This document shows positions 52,180-62,607 of a stretch of 64,000 bases of DNA, piece after piece (within the stretch, counting starts at the first letter, position 1; each line of letters starts with the position of its first letter). The stretch is from Lachnospiraceae bacterium (lineage in GTDB: Bacteria; Bacillota; Clostridia; Lachnospirales; Lachnospiraceae): the NCBI GenBank assembly GCA_017399685.1, contig JAFQBM010000003.1, positions 1 through 64,000 of the forward strand. The letters are read 5' to 3'. The notes beneath the pieces are model-generated. The model saw only the letters and a program-made list of their open reading frames with translations, was not told the DNA's origin and made no database searches. The translations under genes and the position numbers were made by a program.

Positions 52180-52956
52180 TTATTCATTCATAAAATCACA
52201 TACCTTACTAAATTCCATATTTCCACCGAAAATATCCAAGGCGCTTCCGATGGTCACATCCAGTTTATTTTTTCCTAAGTTTTTTAATAAGACTAAGTCT
52301 TCAAAACTTCCTACGCCTCCTGCATATGTAACCGGAATGGAGGCAGTGCTGCCGAGAAGGCTTACCAACTCCTGTTCAATGCCATTCGCCTTTCCTTCTA
52401 CATCTACGGCATGAATCAGAAATTCATCGCAATAGCTGCTTAATTCCCGGATGGTTTCCGGGGACAATACCACGTCCGTAAAATTCTGCCAGCGGTCTGT
52501 TACAATATAATAGTTTCCATCTTTCTTTCTACAGCTTAAATCTAATACCAAATGTTCTTTGGAAACAGAGGATACTAATTTATCCAGCTTTTCGTAGTGG
52601 ATTTGTCCATTGGAAAAAACGTAGGAAGTAACGATTACATGGGAGGCTCCATGCTCTAAAAAGAAAGGAGCATTGTCCGGTGTAATTCCGCCTCCGATTT
52701 GAAGATGTCCAGGGTATTCTTTTAAAGCCAAAAGAGCCTGCTTTAAATCCATGTCATATTCTTCGGTACCGGATTTATTTAAAAGGATGATATGTCCTCC
52801 GCTTAATCCTTTTTCTTTGTAAAGCTGTGCGAAAAATGCAGCATCCTGGGTGGCAACAAAATTTTCTTTGGCTTGATTTCCTTGGTCTAAAAGGCTTCCT
52901 CCTACGATTTGTTTTACTTTTCCGTTATGAATATCAATACATGGTCTAAATTTCAT
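52180..52956 (-). CDS. hisA: HisA, eukaryotic (HIS6-like) type
   Basis: The 258-residue TIM-barrel enzyme isomerises ProFAR to PRFAR in histidine synthesis. It begins MKFRPCIDIHNGKVKQIVGG and contains ENFV, F-A-Q-L-Y-K-E-K-G-L-S-G-G-H-I-I-L-L-N, LQIGGGI, a catalytic Asp early (CIDIH) and another near DVEGKANGI, and YAGGVGSFEDL. The L-Y-x-x-x-x-L-x-G-G-H-I-I pattern and overall sequence follow the fungal/plant HIS6 type rather than ordinary bacterial HisA. A few anaerobes carry this form (family knowledge). It stands apart from any other his gene in the window. Confidence 0.88.
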   Translation of the reverse strand: MKFRPCIDIHNGKVKQIVGGSLLDQGNQAKENFVATQDAAFFAQLYKEKGLSGGHIILLNKSGTEEYDMDLKQALLALKEYPGHLQIGGGITPDNAPFFLEHGASHVIVTSYVFSNGQIHYEKLDKLVSSVSKEHLVLDLSCRKKDGNYYIVTDRWQNFTDVVLSPETIRELSSYCDEFLIHAVDVEGKANGIEQELVSLLGSTASIPVTYAGGVGSFEDLVLLKNLGKNKLDVTIGSALDIFGGNMEFSKVCDFMNE

Positions 52957-52989
52957 GGTAATTCACATTTTTCCTTTCCTTGAATAAGA

Positions 52990-53022
52990 ATATCCTCTAT
53001 CTTATATTAAGATAGAGGATAT
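52990..53022. terminator. perfect hairpin between chemoreceptor and hisA genes
   Basis: ATATCCTCTATCTT (52990-53003) and AAGATAGAGGATAT (53009-53022) form a perfect 14 bp stem with a five-base loop, just after the stop of the minus-strand chemoreceptor gene. No strong T run follows on the minus strand. Confidence 0.6.
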
Positions 53023-53041
53023 GTAAACATACATTTTTTGT

Positions 53042-55654
53042 CTATTGAGCAAGCAGTTCTTTTGCAATATCTGCGACACATTCGCCTTCTTTTTCGATGG
53101 TAAAGTTATGTACCTGATCGGATAAGTCATCCGCAGTATAGGTTAAGTTCTGTGCCATCTGTGCAACTAAAGAACTGTCTTCGGCTACATGGTTTGCAAG
53201 TTCAAGAAGGGAAGTAGTGGTCTGGTGGATTTCTGTAGCACCAGCAGCCTGTTCCTCTGTAATACCTGCAAGAGAGGTAGCAACATCATCCGCAGTATTA
53301 ATCTTTTCAATCATCTGTCCTACAATACCGCTTGAAGTTGAAATGGATTCATAAATATTGTCAAAGGTTTTGGAAGCGGTAGCAATCTTCATACCACTGT
53401 CCAGAATTTCGTTAGAAGAAACTTCTGCCTGAACTTTTACCTCTGCAATCAACTCGTTAATGTATTCCGTTAATTTTGTGATATCTGCCGCAGCATTTGC
53501 ACTGATATCAGCAAGGTGACGAATCTGTCCTGCAACCACTGCAAATCCTTTGCCGGCTTCACCGGCTCTGGAGGCCTCAATAGCTGCATTAATGGAAAGT
53601 AAGTTGGTTTCATCGGAGATATCACCAATCATGCTGACCATTTTATTAATTTGAATGGTGGAAGTACTAACTCTTTCAATGGAATCCACAAGGGTGGTAA
53701 CTGTTTTTTTGATGTTATCCATAGATAGGGTTACTTGTTCCATATCGTACTTTCCTTGTTCTGAAATAGAAACAGTACTATTCATGATATCGTTTACTTG
53801 GAGACCGTTGTTTCTGGTATCCATAACGACTTCGGCTAAAGCTAAGGTATTATCTGTAATTTCAGAAACGGATTTTACCAATTCTTCTACAGTAAGATTT
53901 AAGTCGTTCATGGAATTTGCCTGTGTAGTAGCAGAATTTCGAATGGTTTCTGCAATGTCAGCACTTTCCCCTGCCTGATTGGTTAATTCCAAAGATACCA
54001 TATTGATATCAGAAATGGTTCCACGCATGGTTTCAATGAAGTTCTGCATACTGTATGTCATTAAAGATACTTCATCGTTTCCTCTAATGGTCAGGTCATC
54101 GGAAAAGTCTCCGGTGGTAATCTTTGAAAGTGCATTCGTCAGGCATTTTACCGGCTTAATAATGATATGTACCATACGTTCTGTTAAAACTCCGATGAAG
54201 ACAATACCTACAATCATTAAAAGCATGACCAAAGTCTGCAAGGATTTTAAATCCTGTAAAACGGTTTCTTCTTCAATGAAAGTAATTAATAAGAAATTAC
54301 TTCCCTCTACCGGCTGGATATCAATCATGTAGTTACCGGCATCACCAGTGGTTTCACGAAGTCCATATCCAATCTCATAAAGCTCATCATTGATATTAGA
54401 ATATAAGGAGTCCAGCCCGTCGTCCAATAAAGTAGCAGACAAGAAAGAGGAGTCCGGATGGGCAATAATGGTGGCACTTCTCATATCGTATAAGAAGGAA
54501 GTACCCTCATCCATAATCTTAATATTAGATACCTTGTCAGAGATATATTCCAGGGAAATATCAGCTCCACCAATCCAAATCATACCTTGGGCGTCTGTTA
54601 TGGTACAGGTAGCAGTAGCATAATAGGCATCATCACTTTCTTTGTAATATGGTTCACCGAAGGAAAATTCTCTGTTTCGAAGGCCAGCCTGAAACCATTT
54701 TTCCGTCGCAACAGTAAAAGAAGCATTTTCTTCCATCTGGGTTCCGGATACATAAGCGTTCTCTGCACTTCCCATGAAAATACCGTTTGGATAAGAGTCA
54801 TTGCGTCCCACGGTTTTTTTCATAAAATTAGATTTGTCTTCTAAAGACATATCTACGGATTCTATAGCAGTTTTGTACATTTCCAGTTCAGAAATGATGC
54901 TGTTAGCCCATACACTTAACTCCTGGGTATTTGCCTGGGACTCAGAGGTTAAGGTTTTCTTCGCAAGGTTCAGAATAATTTTCTGAGAAGAATTATAGGT
55001 AATAAACAATAAAACTAAAATTGCTACAGAAACAGTAGGAAGTACGGTGAGCAGTAATTTTAATTTGATACCAAAACGTTTCTTATTTGGATCAAATTTT
55101 TTGGCTTCTTTTTCCTTACGTTTCTTTTTAGATTTACTACTTTTTACTTTTTTCTTTTTCTTCTTTGGAGTTTTGGTTTCGGTTGTCCCATTTTGTTCTG
55201 TTATAAGGGTTTCTGCCATAACATCTTCGTTTTGTTCCGCTATAAGGGATTCCGTCTTAAGTTCTCCGTTTTGTTCTTCTGTAGAGTTTTCTTTGGGAAT
55301 TTCTTCTTTGTTCTTTGTTTTGGCCTTTTTCTTTGAGATTTTATTCTTTTCTTTGAGATTTTTCTTCGGCCTTTCCTTTTTATCTTTTTTTATTTTTTCT
55401 TTTTTGCATTTCTTTTTTGAATCCTTTTGGGTGGATATTTCTTCAGCCTCCTTTGATTCAGCAAGCACTGCACCTGTTAAAATATCCATTTCTTCATCTG
55501 AAACATTGGCAAAGGTTTCTTCTTCCAATGTTTCTGCTCTGTCTTCTGTCACATCTAGGGAAATTTGTTCATTTTCTAAAGTTCCTTCGGAAGCAGTTTC
55601 GTTTTGTTTTATAGCTGTAATTTTGTTCTTCGTTTCTTTTGCTTTCTTAAACAT
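53042..55654 (-). CDS. methyl-accepting chemotaxis protein with long Lys/Glu-rich N-terminus
   Basis: This 870-residue receptor starts with about 195 cytoplasmic residues of highly charged, low-complexity sequence (K-K-K-K-rich and E-rich, with repeated E-Q-N blocks) before the first membrane helix (about 197-220). An extracytoplasmic dCache-like sensor (about 225-465, with [17 protein letters not shown]), helix 2 (about 475-495), HAMP (about 495-550) and the signalling domain with tip [29 protein letters not shown] follow. Receptors normally have only a few residues before helix 1, so the extension is unusual. GAAAGGAG precedes the ATG. Its promoter is at 55689-55717. Confidence 0.92.
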   Translation of the reverse strand: MFKKAKETKNKITAIKQNETASEGTLENEQISLDVTEDRAETLEEETFANVSDEEMDILTGAVLAESKEAEEISTQKDSKKKCKKEKIKKDKKERPKKNLKEKNKISKKKAKTKNKEEIPKENSTEEQNGELKTESLIAEQNEDVMAETLITEQNGTTETKTPKKKKKKVKSSKSKKKRKEKEAKKFDPNKKRFGIKLKLLLTVLPTVSVAILVLLFITYNSSQKIILNLAKKTLTSESQANTQELSVWANSIISELEMYKTAIESVDMSLEDKSNFMKKTVGRNDSYPNGIFMGSAENAYVSGTQMEENASFTVATEKWFQAGLRNREFSFGEPYYKESDDAYYATATCTITDAQGMIWIGGADISLEYISDKVSNIKIMDEGTSFLYDMRSATIIAHPDSSFLSATLLDDGLDSLYSNINDELYEIGYGLRETTGDAGNYMIDIQPVEGSNFLLITFIEEETVLQDLKSLQTLVMLLMIVGIVFIGVLTERMVHIIIKPVKCLTNALSKITTGDFSDDLTIRGNDEVSLMTYSMQNFIETMRGTISDINMVSLELTNQAGESADIAETIRNSATTQANSMNDLNLTVEELVKSVSEITDNTLALAEVVMDTRNNGLQVNDIMNSTVSISEQGKYDMEQVTLSMDNIKKTVTTLVDSIERVSTSTIQINKMVSMIGDISDETNLLSINAAIEASRAGEAGKGFAVVAGQIRHLADISANAAADITKLTEYINELIAEVKVQAEVSSNEILDSGMKIATASKTFDNIYESISTSSGIVGQMIEKINTADDVATSLAGITEEQAAGATEIHQTTTSLLELANHVAEDSSLVAQMAQNLTYTADDLSDQVHNFTIEKEGECVADIAKELLAQ

Positions 55655-55688
55655 ACTGAACTCCTTTCTTTAGAATGGTATTATCAAT

Positions 55689-55717
55689 ACTATATCATAA
55701 ATTGTTGAAAATCGCAA
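55689..55717 (-). promoter_or_regulatory. promoter of the long chemoreceptor gene
   Basis: On the minus strand TTGCGA (55717-55712), 17 bases, TATAGT (55694-55689), 35 bases before the start codon. Confidence 0.6.
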
Positions 55718-55941
55718 ATATTTTGAGTGATTATTTATAAATTTTGTTGAAAAATAATATATTTTTTGTTTATGTTTGCAGAAGAAAAAGATTGTGAGAA
55801 TGATTTTGTTGTTGTAATATATAAAAGGTGAGAAATTCGAAGAGGAAAACTTAGCAAAACAACGGAAAAATAGGAAATTTGTAAGTTTGTACTTGAAGAA
55901 TTATCTTGAGTTATTGTTGTATTTTTGAAAGGGAATAAATA

Positions 55942-58662
55942 ATGTGGGAAGAAATAAAAAAAAGAATAAAAAAGATTATGATAAGAATGCGTTTGAAGGG
56001 AAAACAGTCTTTGATAAATGCGAGGCATAATTATATTTACTTCTGGATTGCGCTGGTGATTACCATTGCTTTCGGGATTGTGTGGGGAGTAAATAAGATA
56101 TATCCTTTTGAAGAGCATTCTCTTATTATAGTAGATGGTGTGCATCAATATATTCCATTCTTTTCTGAGTATTATGAAAAGATAAAGAATGGAGAAAGCT
56201 TACTATACAGCTTTCGTGTAGGAATGGGAAATAACTTCCTTTCTTTGTTCACCTATTATCTGGCAGCTCCAGTGAATCTATTGGTTTTGCTTTTTTCAAA
56301 GGAAAAACTTTATTTTTCCATGAGTCTTTTGGTATACCTGAAGGTATTGCTGGCAGGTTTATTCTTTGCTTATTATTTAATACATAGACCGGAAGATAAG
56401 AAGAAGGAAGAAACGGACCAAACATTTGATTTGACCCAAAGAAGAAAAAAAGAGTTTTACATTGCAGGATTTTCCCTGGCGTATGCCTTAAGCAGTTATT
56501 GTATGGGATATTATTGGAATATCATGTGGCTGGACTGTATTTATATTCTGCCATTAGTAATACTTGGTATGGAACGGCTGATGAAGGAAAAAAAGATTGC
56601 CTTGTATGTAATTACCTTGGCATACTGCCTGTATTGTAACTATTATATGGGTTTCATGGTGTGTTTGTTTCTTGTGTTGTTCTTCTTTACCTTCAAACCG
56701 TCTTCCATAAAAGAATTTGTTATGAACGGATTGAGGTTTGCAGTTTCTTCTTTACTAGGAGGAGGAATTAGTGCAGTGTTGCTGCTTCCTGCATACTGGG
56801 GAATTATGATGACCTCTTCCGGAGAGACCATAACAAGTAAAATTCCGGAATGGAAATGGTATGGTACTATCAAGGAGACTTTAGTTTCGCAGTTGGCCTT
56901 TCATATGCCTATTACCACAGACCCTTTGGATGGAAAGGCAAACTTGTATTGTTCTGTCATAGTTCTTTTTTTGGTGCCGATGTTTTTATTAAAAAGAAAA
57001 ACCAGTTGGTATCGAAAAATAACCATAACTGCACTGATTCTATTTTTTTATGCAAGTTATGAGAATGAATTATTAAATTATATCTGGCATGGATTTCATA
57101 ATCAGTATGGAATTCCGAACCGTATGGTATTTTTGTGTAATTTCCTTTTGCTGATGGTAGGATATGAGGTGACAAAGGAGCGAAAGAGTGTTCCATGGTA
57201 CGGATATGGGTTTGGATTTTTGTTTTCAGTAGGATTTATTGTATATCTCTGGAAGGAGAATCCAACAGCAAAGTCAGCTATTTTTATTATCAGTCTGGTA
57301 ATTGTATTTATCTATGTGATTCTATTTTGTATTGCAAAATGGAGAAAGATAAAAAATACTGGGTTTACGATAGTTTTTACCATATTGTTAAGTGTGGAAG
57401 TTACCGTTTTTGGGGTAGCAGGTATTTTAAACTGTGGTTATTCCAATGCGGAAAAATATAATAAAACAGAAGAATTGGAAGCAGCCAAGTTATACATAAA
57501 AGAAGGACTAAAAGAGGATTTTTATCGTACAGAATTCAATGTCAGCAAGTATTTGGATGAGGCGACTTATCATAATTTGAATTGTATTTCTTTGTTTGGT
57601 TCTACGGCAGATGCAGATACGGTTCGGACATTAGGAAAATTGGGATTCTATACTGCAACCAATGAACATTTATACAGGGGTGCAACACAGTTTACAGATT
57701 CCATTTTAGGTGTCCGGTACACGTTAAAAAGAGAAGACGATTTACATTTGAATACTTTTTCTTTGGTGGAGGATTTTGGAACTGTTGGTGTGTATGAAAA
57801 CCAGTATCCTTTATCCCTTGGTTTTAAGGTAAGTCCGAATATTCGTTATTTTGATAAAGGACTGGGAACGGTTTTTGAAGTTCAAAATCAGCTGGCAGAG
57901 AAAATGACCGAAGAGAAAGATCCACTGTTTACAACTGTAACATGTGATTCTACGCTTGAATTATCAAGTAATGTAACTACAGAATCCAAGGGAGGAACCC
58001 ATTATTCTTTCGAAAAGAGTGATACAAAAGAAGCTTTTATTACCATGCAGATTCCGATAGAAGAAGACATGGAGTTATATATTTATCCTTCCGGAACGAG
58101 CTTAAGTGAAGTTGTAGTATGGCTGGATTCTGATTTGATTTCTTCCGGAAGATTATTTTTGCAATGTGTCTATGTTGGTAAAGTGGAGGCAGGACAGCTT
58201 CTTACGGTGAAATTTAAAATGAAAGCAAATGGAGAAAATTCCGGTTATGTCCGAACACGCATAGCCCAGTATCATCCGGAAAATTTCGAAACTTATTATA
58301 ACATTCTTAGGGAGAATCAGCTTAGTGTAAAACAGTTGGATGCAAATGTTTTAGAGTGTACCAGTCAGGATAAAGAGGGAGGGCTTTATTTTACTTCTAT
58401 TCCTTATGATGATGGATTTGAAGTCACAGTAGATGGAGAAAAACAGGATACAAGAATTCTGGCAGATGCCTTTTTAGGGTTTGAACTGGAACCTTTAGAA
58501 GAGGGGCAGGAAGAACATAAGATAGTGATAAAATTTGTTCCTATAGGTTTAAAAGAAGGAATCATTATATCTGTAAGCAGTATTCTTATTTTTATTCTTA
58601 TTTTATGTCTTAAGAGGATTCAGAAGAAAGAAAGAGAGGGAACAATAACAGGAAAAATCTGA
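55942..58662 (+). CDS. YfhO-family membrane protein
   Basis: The 906-residue protein has an N-terminal basic stretch, about 12-13 membrane helices (about 33-510) and a large extracytoplasmic C-terminal domain (about 515-875), closed by one last helix and a basic tail. The opening pattern LIIVDGVHQYIPFFSEYYEKIKNG and FRVGMGNNFLSLFTYYLAAPVNLL is typical of YfhO, a GT-C-like family thought to add sugars to lipid-linked wall polymers (B. subtilis YfhO glycosylates lipoteichoic acid). GAAAGGGAAT precedes the ATG. It is followed by galU, which makes the UDP-glucose such pathways use. Confidence 0.9.
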   Translation: MWEEIKKRIKKIMIRMRLKGKQSLINARHNYIYFWIALVITIAFGIVWGVNKIYPFEEHSLIIVDGVHQYIPFFSEYYEKIKNGESLLYSFRVGMGNNFLSLFTYYLAAPVNLLVLLFSKEKLYFSMSLLVYLKVLLAGLFFAYYLIHRPEDKKKEETDQTFDLTQRRKKEFYIAGFSLAYALSSYCMGYYWNIMWLDCIYILPLVILGMERLMKEKKIALYVITLAYCLYCNYYMGFMVCLFLVLFFFTFKPSSIKEFVMNGLRFAVSSLLGGGISAVLLLPAYWGIMMTSSGETITSKIPEWKWYGTIKETLVSQLAFHMPITTDPLDGKANLYCSVIVLFLVPMFLLKRKTSWYRKITITALILFFYASYENELLNYIWHGFHNQYGIPNRMVFLCNFLLLMVGYEVTKERKSVPWYGYGFGFLFSVGFIVYLWKENPTAKSAIFIISLVIVFIYVILFCIAKWRKIKNTGFTIVFTILLSVEVTVFGVAGILNCGYSNAEKYNKTEELEAAKLYIKEGLKEDFYRTEFNVSKYLDEATYHNLNCISLFGSTADADTVRTLGKLGFYTATNEHLYRGATQFTDSILGVRYTLKREDDLHLNTFSLVEDFGTVGVYENQYPLSLGFKVSPNIRYFDKGLGTVFEVQNQLAEKMTEEKDPLFTTVTCDSTLELSSNVTTESKGGTHYSFEKSDTKEAFITMQIPIEEDMELYIYPSGTSLSEVVVWLDSDLISSGRLFLQCVYVGKVEAGQLLTVKFKMKANGENSGYVRTRIAQYHPENFETYYNILRENQLSVKQLDANVLECTSQDKEGGLYFTSIPYDDGFEVTVDGEKQDTRILADAFLGFELEPLEEGQEEHKIVIKFVPIGLKEGIIISVSSILIFILILCLKRIQKKEREGTITGKI

Positions 58663-58688
58663 TGTATGGGGAAGTAGAAGACGCCTCC

Positions 58689-58717
58689 TTGTAAAATTTG
58701 TCGGGATAAGGTATGAT
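58689..58717 (+). promoter_or_regulatory. promoter of galU
   Basis: TTGTAA (58689-58694), 17 bases, TATGAT (58712-58717), about 100 bases before the start codon. Confidence 0.7.
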
Positions 58718-58750
58718 GAATGTAATAGTGTTTTTATATTGTTGGGGTAA

Positions 58751-58790
58751 CCTGCTTAAGAATTGTCCCTTGTGTCTGTTCTTAAGGGGG
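58751..58790 (+). promoter_or_regulatory. leader hairpin of galU
   Basis: CTTAAGAA (58755-58762) pairs perfectly with TTCTTAAG (58779-58786), extended by CC/GG; it lies in the 5' leader about 30 bases before the start. It has no T run, so it may affect translation or stability rather than termination. Confidence 0.45.
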
Positions 58791-58820
58791 AAAATGAAGA
58801 TATTAGAAAGTAGGGACTAA

Positions 58821-59708
58821 ATGAAACAAGTAGTAAAGAAAGCTATTATACCGGCAGCGGGATTGGGAACCAGATTTTTACCGGCTACGAAGTCAATGCC
58901 TAAGGAAATGCTTCCTATTGTGGATGTACCTTCCATACAGTATATCGTAGAAGAGGCGGTGAAAAGTGGAATTGAAGAAATATTGATTATTACAAATCCG
59001 TATAAAAAATGTATTGAGGACCATTTTGATAAGACTTTTGAACTGGAGGAGCGGTTGAATCGTTCCGGAAAGACAAAAGAACTGGAAATGATACATAAAA
59101 TTAGTGAAATGGCAGATTTGTTCTTTGTACGACAGAAGGAGCCTAAGGGATTAGGACATGCTATTTTGTGTACGAAGGCATTTGTAGGAAACGAACCTTT
59201 TGCAGTTATGCTGGGGGATGATGTAGTGGTGAACCGGGAAGGAGAACCTGCCATGAAACAGCTGATAAGACAATATGAACTTACCGGTTCCAGCATATTA
59301 GGGGTTCAGGAAGTAGCTTTGGAAGAAACGGGAAAGTACGGAATTGTTAAGACTGCCAGCAAGGAGAAGGATGGATTGTATGCTTTGGAGGATATCATTG
59401 AAAAACCAAAGGAAAATCCACCTGGAAACCTGGCGGTTATGGGAAGATATATTTTGTCTCCAAGCATTTTCGAGCATTTGAAAGAGCAAAAACCGGGAGC
59501 TTTAGGAGAAATTCAGCTGACGGATGCCATTGCGGAGCTAATGAAAGAGGAAAAAGTCTATGCTTACCAGTTTAAAGGAAGGCGTTATGACATAGGCGAT
59601 AAAATGGGATATTTAAAGGCTATTTTAGATTTTGCATTGGAGAGGGAAAATTTGAGGGAGCCGTTAATGGAGTATATTTGTGAACTGGCAGAAAAGAACA
59701 AAGAATAA
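58821..59708 (+). CDS. galU: UTP-glucose-1-phosphate uridylyltransferase
   Basis: The 295-residue enzyme makes UDP-glucose from glucose 1-phosphate and UTP. It starts with the nucleotidyltransferase signature KAIIPAAGLGTRFLPATKSMPKEMLPI, followed by YIVEEAVKSGIEEILIITNPYKKCIEDHFD, the MLGDDVV metal/nucleotide site and EKPKENPPGNLAVMGRYIL. Length is normal. It supplies UDP-glucose for glycolipids, teichoic acids and exopolysaccharides. It follows the YfhO gene but has its own promoter. Confidence 0.96.
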   Translation: MKQVVKKAIIPAAGLGTRFLPATKSMPKEMLPIVDVPSIQYIVEEAVKSGIEEILIITNPYKKCIEDHFDKTFELEERLNRSGKTKELEMIHKISEMADLFFVRQKEPKGLGHAILCTKAFVGNEPFAVMLGDDVVVNREGEPAMKQLIRQYELTGSSILGVQEVALEETGKYGIVKTASKEKDGLYALEDIIEKPKENPPGNLAVMGRYILSPSIFEHLKEQKPGALGEIQLTDAIAELMKEEKVYAYQFKGRRYDIGDKMGYLKAILDFALERENLREPLMEYICELAEKNKE

Positions 59709-59805
59709 TAGAGGACAAAAGATAAATAGTCTTAGATAAAATATTCTAGCCAGTGAGATTTAAATGAGATGATGGGAAATAGTCAAGGAAATTGAGGAAA
59801 GCAGG

Positions 59806-61965
59806 ATGAGTATGGAGAAAGAGAAAAATATAAATGAAATATGGGATGTATTGACGAAAAGAATCATTTATTTTTTAATGTTTTTTTCGATTGGATTAGA
59901 ATTGTGTTATTTTTATTTGATAGTAAGACCTTCGGATTTCATGGATGGACGGGATCTGGTAGATTATTTTCAAATTGTCATTCTAGTACCTTTTATTTTG
60001 CAGATTTTTTTGTGTTATATAATAGGAAGAGTAAATAAGAAGAGAAGAAGATTAAAGTCCTTTTTAATGCAGGCATTGATTGTTTATGTCTTTTTGAATC
60101 TGGTGATTGTGCATTATGATTTGATTATTTTAAATTGCATTTTATTGATACCGATTTGTCTGGCAATTCTACAACAAAGGAAATTATACATTATTTTAAC
60201 TACTATAGCAGAAATTCTTACTTTATTGGCAAGTAATTTGTTGCATGCTTTCAATTTTTCCTATACTATCTCAGAACGGCGGATGCAACCGGAAGAACTG
60301 GTGATTTTATGCATTGTTATGATTTTTCTTACGGTGTTAATCTGTATTTTTTGCGATGCTTTAAAGAAGGATGAATTTTTGGCAGCCGCAGCCGGAAAAA
60401 AATACAAGAAATTATTTATGGGACTGCCAATCGGCTTTGCCCAGGCTGAGATTTGCCCGAATGAAGCACTGGGAGGGGAAGATTTGTATAAACTGTTGGA
60501 CGTAAATACACAGTTTATGTCCTATTTCGGTGTGACAAAAGAGGAATGCAAAAATACTTATCTTAGTCGGAGTGACAATGAATTACTGAAAAGTATGAAT
60601 GCCTGGTTTGCGGTTTATAATAAGAGTGCGGTGGAAGAAGAAATTTTAAATGTAGAAATTGAAGTAGAACAGATAGGAAAAGTCTTCAACACCATTATGT
60701 ATAAGAATGAAGCAGATATTTTAAATATGGTGCTTACGGATATTACGGAAGAGAAGGAGACTCAGGAAAAACTTTCCAAGGCAATTAAAGATGCCAATGC
60801 GGCTTACCATACACAAAGCGAATTTCTTGCCAATATGTCCCATGAAATCCGTACTCCGATTAACGGAATTTTAGGAATGCTTCAGCTTACTTTGATGGCG
60901 GATGATTTGCAGGACGATTACCGGGATAATCTTGTGACAGCACAAAATTGTGCAGACACCCTGCTTCGCCTGATTAATGATATTTTGGATTTCACGAAAT
61001 TAGAGTCTGGAAAATATAAGATTCGAATTGATGATTTTGATATATATGAAGTCATTGAGAATACAGTCAGTGTTCAGGTTCCGATTGCGGCAGATAAGGG
61101 ACTTACCCTGGATTATAATATTGTGCCAAATATGCCGAAGATTTTAAAGGGGGATGCGCAAAGAATTGAACAGGTATTAAATTGTCTGTTATCCAATGCC
61201 ATTAAATTTACTGCAACCGGCGGTGTCAGAGTAAAGGTGGCATTTATGGATGAAGGTCCAAGCAACATTATCCTTCGTATGGCAGTAGTGGATTCCGGTA
61301 TTGGTATTGCAGAAGAGAATAAAGATAAATTATTTAAACGTTTTAGCCAGGTAGATGGGTCTAATACAAGAAAGTATGGAGGCTCCGGTCTGGGTCTGGT
61401 CATTACAAAGCAGATTGTTGAGTTAATGGGCGGTAATATCAGTGTCCAGAGTAAAGAAGATGTAGGAAGTACTTTTATTGTTGAAATTCCACTGGAAGTA
61501 GTAGAACGTTCCAGTAGGGAAGAGACAGAAAAAGAGCAGGCAGTATTTGCAATACAGGGAAAGAAACGTATTCGAATTCTGGTGGCAGAAGACGAGCCGG
61601 TAAACCAGCTGGTAATTGGTAAGTTACTGGGTATGGCTGGATATTCTTATGATATTGCTGAGAATGGACAGGTGGCAGTGGAATTATTCCAGAAGAAGAA
61701 GTTCGATATTGCACTGTTTGATGTTCAGATGCCGGTTATGGATGGCTTGGAAGCCGTAAGTATCATACGTTCTTATGAAAAAATCAATGATGTACAAAGG
61801 ACACCGATTATTGCTGTAACGGCATTGGCGATGTTTGGAGACAAGGAACGTATTTTGGAGGCACAGTTTGATGATTATATTGCAAAACCATATAGCATCA
61901 ATGATATAGCAGAAATGATTGATAGATATACAAGTGATAAAGAGGAAACAGGAAACGAGGCGTAG
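59806..61965 (+). CDS. hybrid sensor histidine kinase/response regulator
   Basis: The 719-residue protein has five to six N-terminal membrane helices (about 18-190), a PAS-like region (about 195-320), a HisKA domain with SEFLANMSHEIRTPINGILGML, an ATPase domain (N-box NCLLSNAIKFT, G1 DSGIGIAEENKDKLF, G2 GGSGLGLVI), and a C-terminal receiver (EDEP, phosphoacceptor in ALFDVQMPVMDG, IAKPY). The embedded receiver suggests a phosphorelay to a separate output protein; none is encoded nearby. A GAGG lies eight bases before ATG 59806; ATG 59812 is an alternative. Ligand unknown. Confidence 0.93.
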   Translation: MSMEKEKNINEIWDVLTKRIIYFLMFFSIGLELCYFYLIVRPSDFMDGRDLVDYFQIVILVPFILQIFLCYIIGRVNKKRRRLKSFLMQALIVYVFLNLVIVHYDLIILNCILLIPICLAILQQRKLYIILTTIAEILTLLASNLLHAFNFSYTISERRMQPEELVILCIVMIFLTVLICIFCDALKKDEFLAAAAGKKYKKLFMGLPIGFAQAEICPNEALGGEDLYKLLDVNTQFMSYFGVTKEECKNTYLSRSDNELLKSMNAWFAVYNKSAVEEEILNVEIEVEQIGKVFNTIMYKNEADILNMVLTDITEEKETQEKLSKAIKDANAAYHTQSEFLANMSHEIRTPINGILGMLQLTLMADDLQDDYRDNLVTAQNCADTLLRLINDILDFTKLESGKYKIRIDDFDIYEVIENTVSVQVPIAADKGLTLDYNIVPNMPKILKGDAQRIEQVLNCLLSNAIKFTATGGVRVKVAFMDEGPSNIILRMAVVDSGIGIAEENKDKLFKRFSQVDGSNTRKYGGSGLGLVITKQIVELMGGNISVQSKEDVGSTFIVEIPLEVVERSSREETEKEQAVFAIQGKKRIRILVAEDEPVNQLVIGKLLGMAGYSYDIAENGQVAVELFQKKKFDIALFDVQMPVMDGLEAVSIIRSYEKINDVQRTPIIAVTALAMFGDKERILEAQFDDYIAKPYSINDIAEMIDRYTSDKEETGNEA

Positions 61966-62014
61966 AAAGATTTTGTTTCCCGAGTACTTTTTTATATAAG
62001 GTGTTAATAAGAAC

Positions 62015-62047
62015 CCAGGCTATGTGAAAACTGTTCACATAGCCTGG
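62015..62047 (+). terminator. perfect hairpin after the hybrid kinase
   Basis: CCAGGCTATGTGAA (62015-62028) and TTCACATAGCCTGG (62034-62047) form a perfect 14 bp stem with a five-base loop. There is no T run, so it could be a terminator or a protein site. Confidence 0.6.
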
Positions 62048-62145
62048 TGGTGCGTTTAAGCAGAATTACGTAGGGGTATGTAACGAACTTTTGAGATAGT
62101 GTGCAAAGCACACTTTGTATTTTAACTGTAGTTCTCTTTTGTATT

Positions 62146-62382
62146 TTAGTAGATTTCAGTGTGATTTGTAATTCCATTTTTTCTTGCCTGCTCTAATAAG
62201 TATTTGTATCTTTTTTGTGCGGCTTTTAATTCATAGATATAGCAGTCAATTAAATCTGGGTCGGTGTTACTGTTTAATTGAATGAAAACGGTATCCAGAG
62301 TGCAGACGGCCTGACGGATGTCTGTTAATAATTGTTCTTTATAGGTGAGAGGTTCTGTGGATTTTTTCGTTTTTGTCATCAT
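62146..62382 (-). CDS. small DUF2508 (YaaL-like) protein
   Basis: The 78-residue helical protein has the pattern KEQLLTDIRQAV...LIDCYIYELKAAQKRYKYLLEQARKNGI, as in the YaaL/DUF2508 family of Firmicutes. Function is unknown; in many relatives the gene lies near recR or a sigma-K-processing gene, but here it stands alone in antisense to its neighbours. GGGATG precedes tandem ATG codons at 62382 and 62379. No membrane segment. Confidence 0.75.
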   Translation of the reverse strand: MMTKTKKSTEPLTYKEQLLTDIRQAVCTLDTVFIQLNSNTDPDLIDCYIYELKAAQKRYKYLLEQARKNGITNHTEIY

Positions 62383-62549
62383 AATACATCCCTTTTTAAT
62401 ATATATCTTAATCAGGAAGTGGGAAAATTATGCATAAAAATTGGACAAATAAAGTTACAAAAATAAACCAAAATGATTCACAAACTGCATCATAAAAAAG
62501 GAAAGGGCTTGTGTCTGAAAAAAATCTAAAAAATAATTACAAATTTGTA

Positions 62550-62578
62550 TAGACAAAATGAAAGTTATGTGATAGAAT
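62550..62578 (+). promoter_or_regulatory. promoter of the Tad pilus genes
   Basis: TAGACA (62550-62555), 17 bases, TAGAAT (62573-62578), 29 bases before the prepilin peptidase start. Confidence 0.6.
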
Positions 62579-62607
62579 GTAAAAAATGAAAAGAAAGGAG
62601 AAAATGT

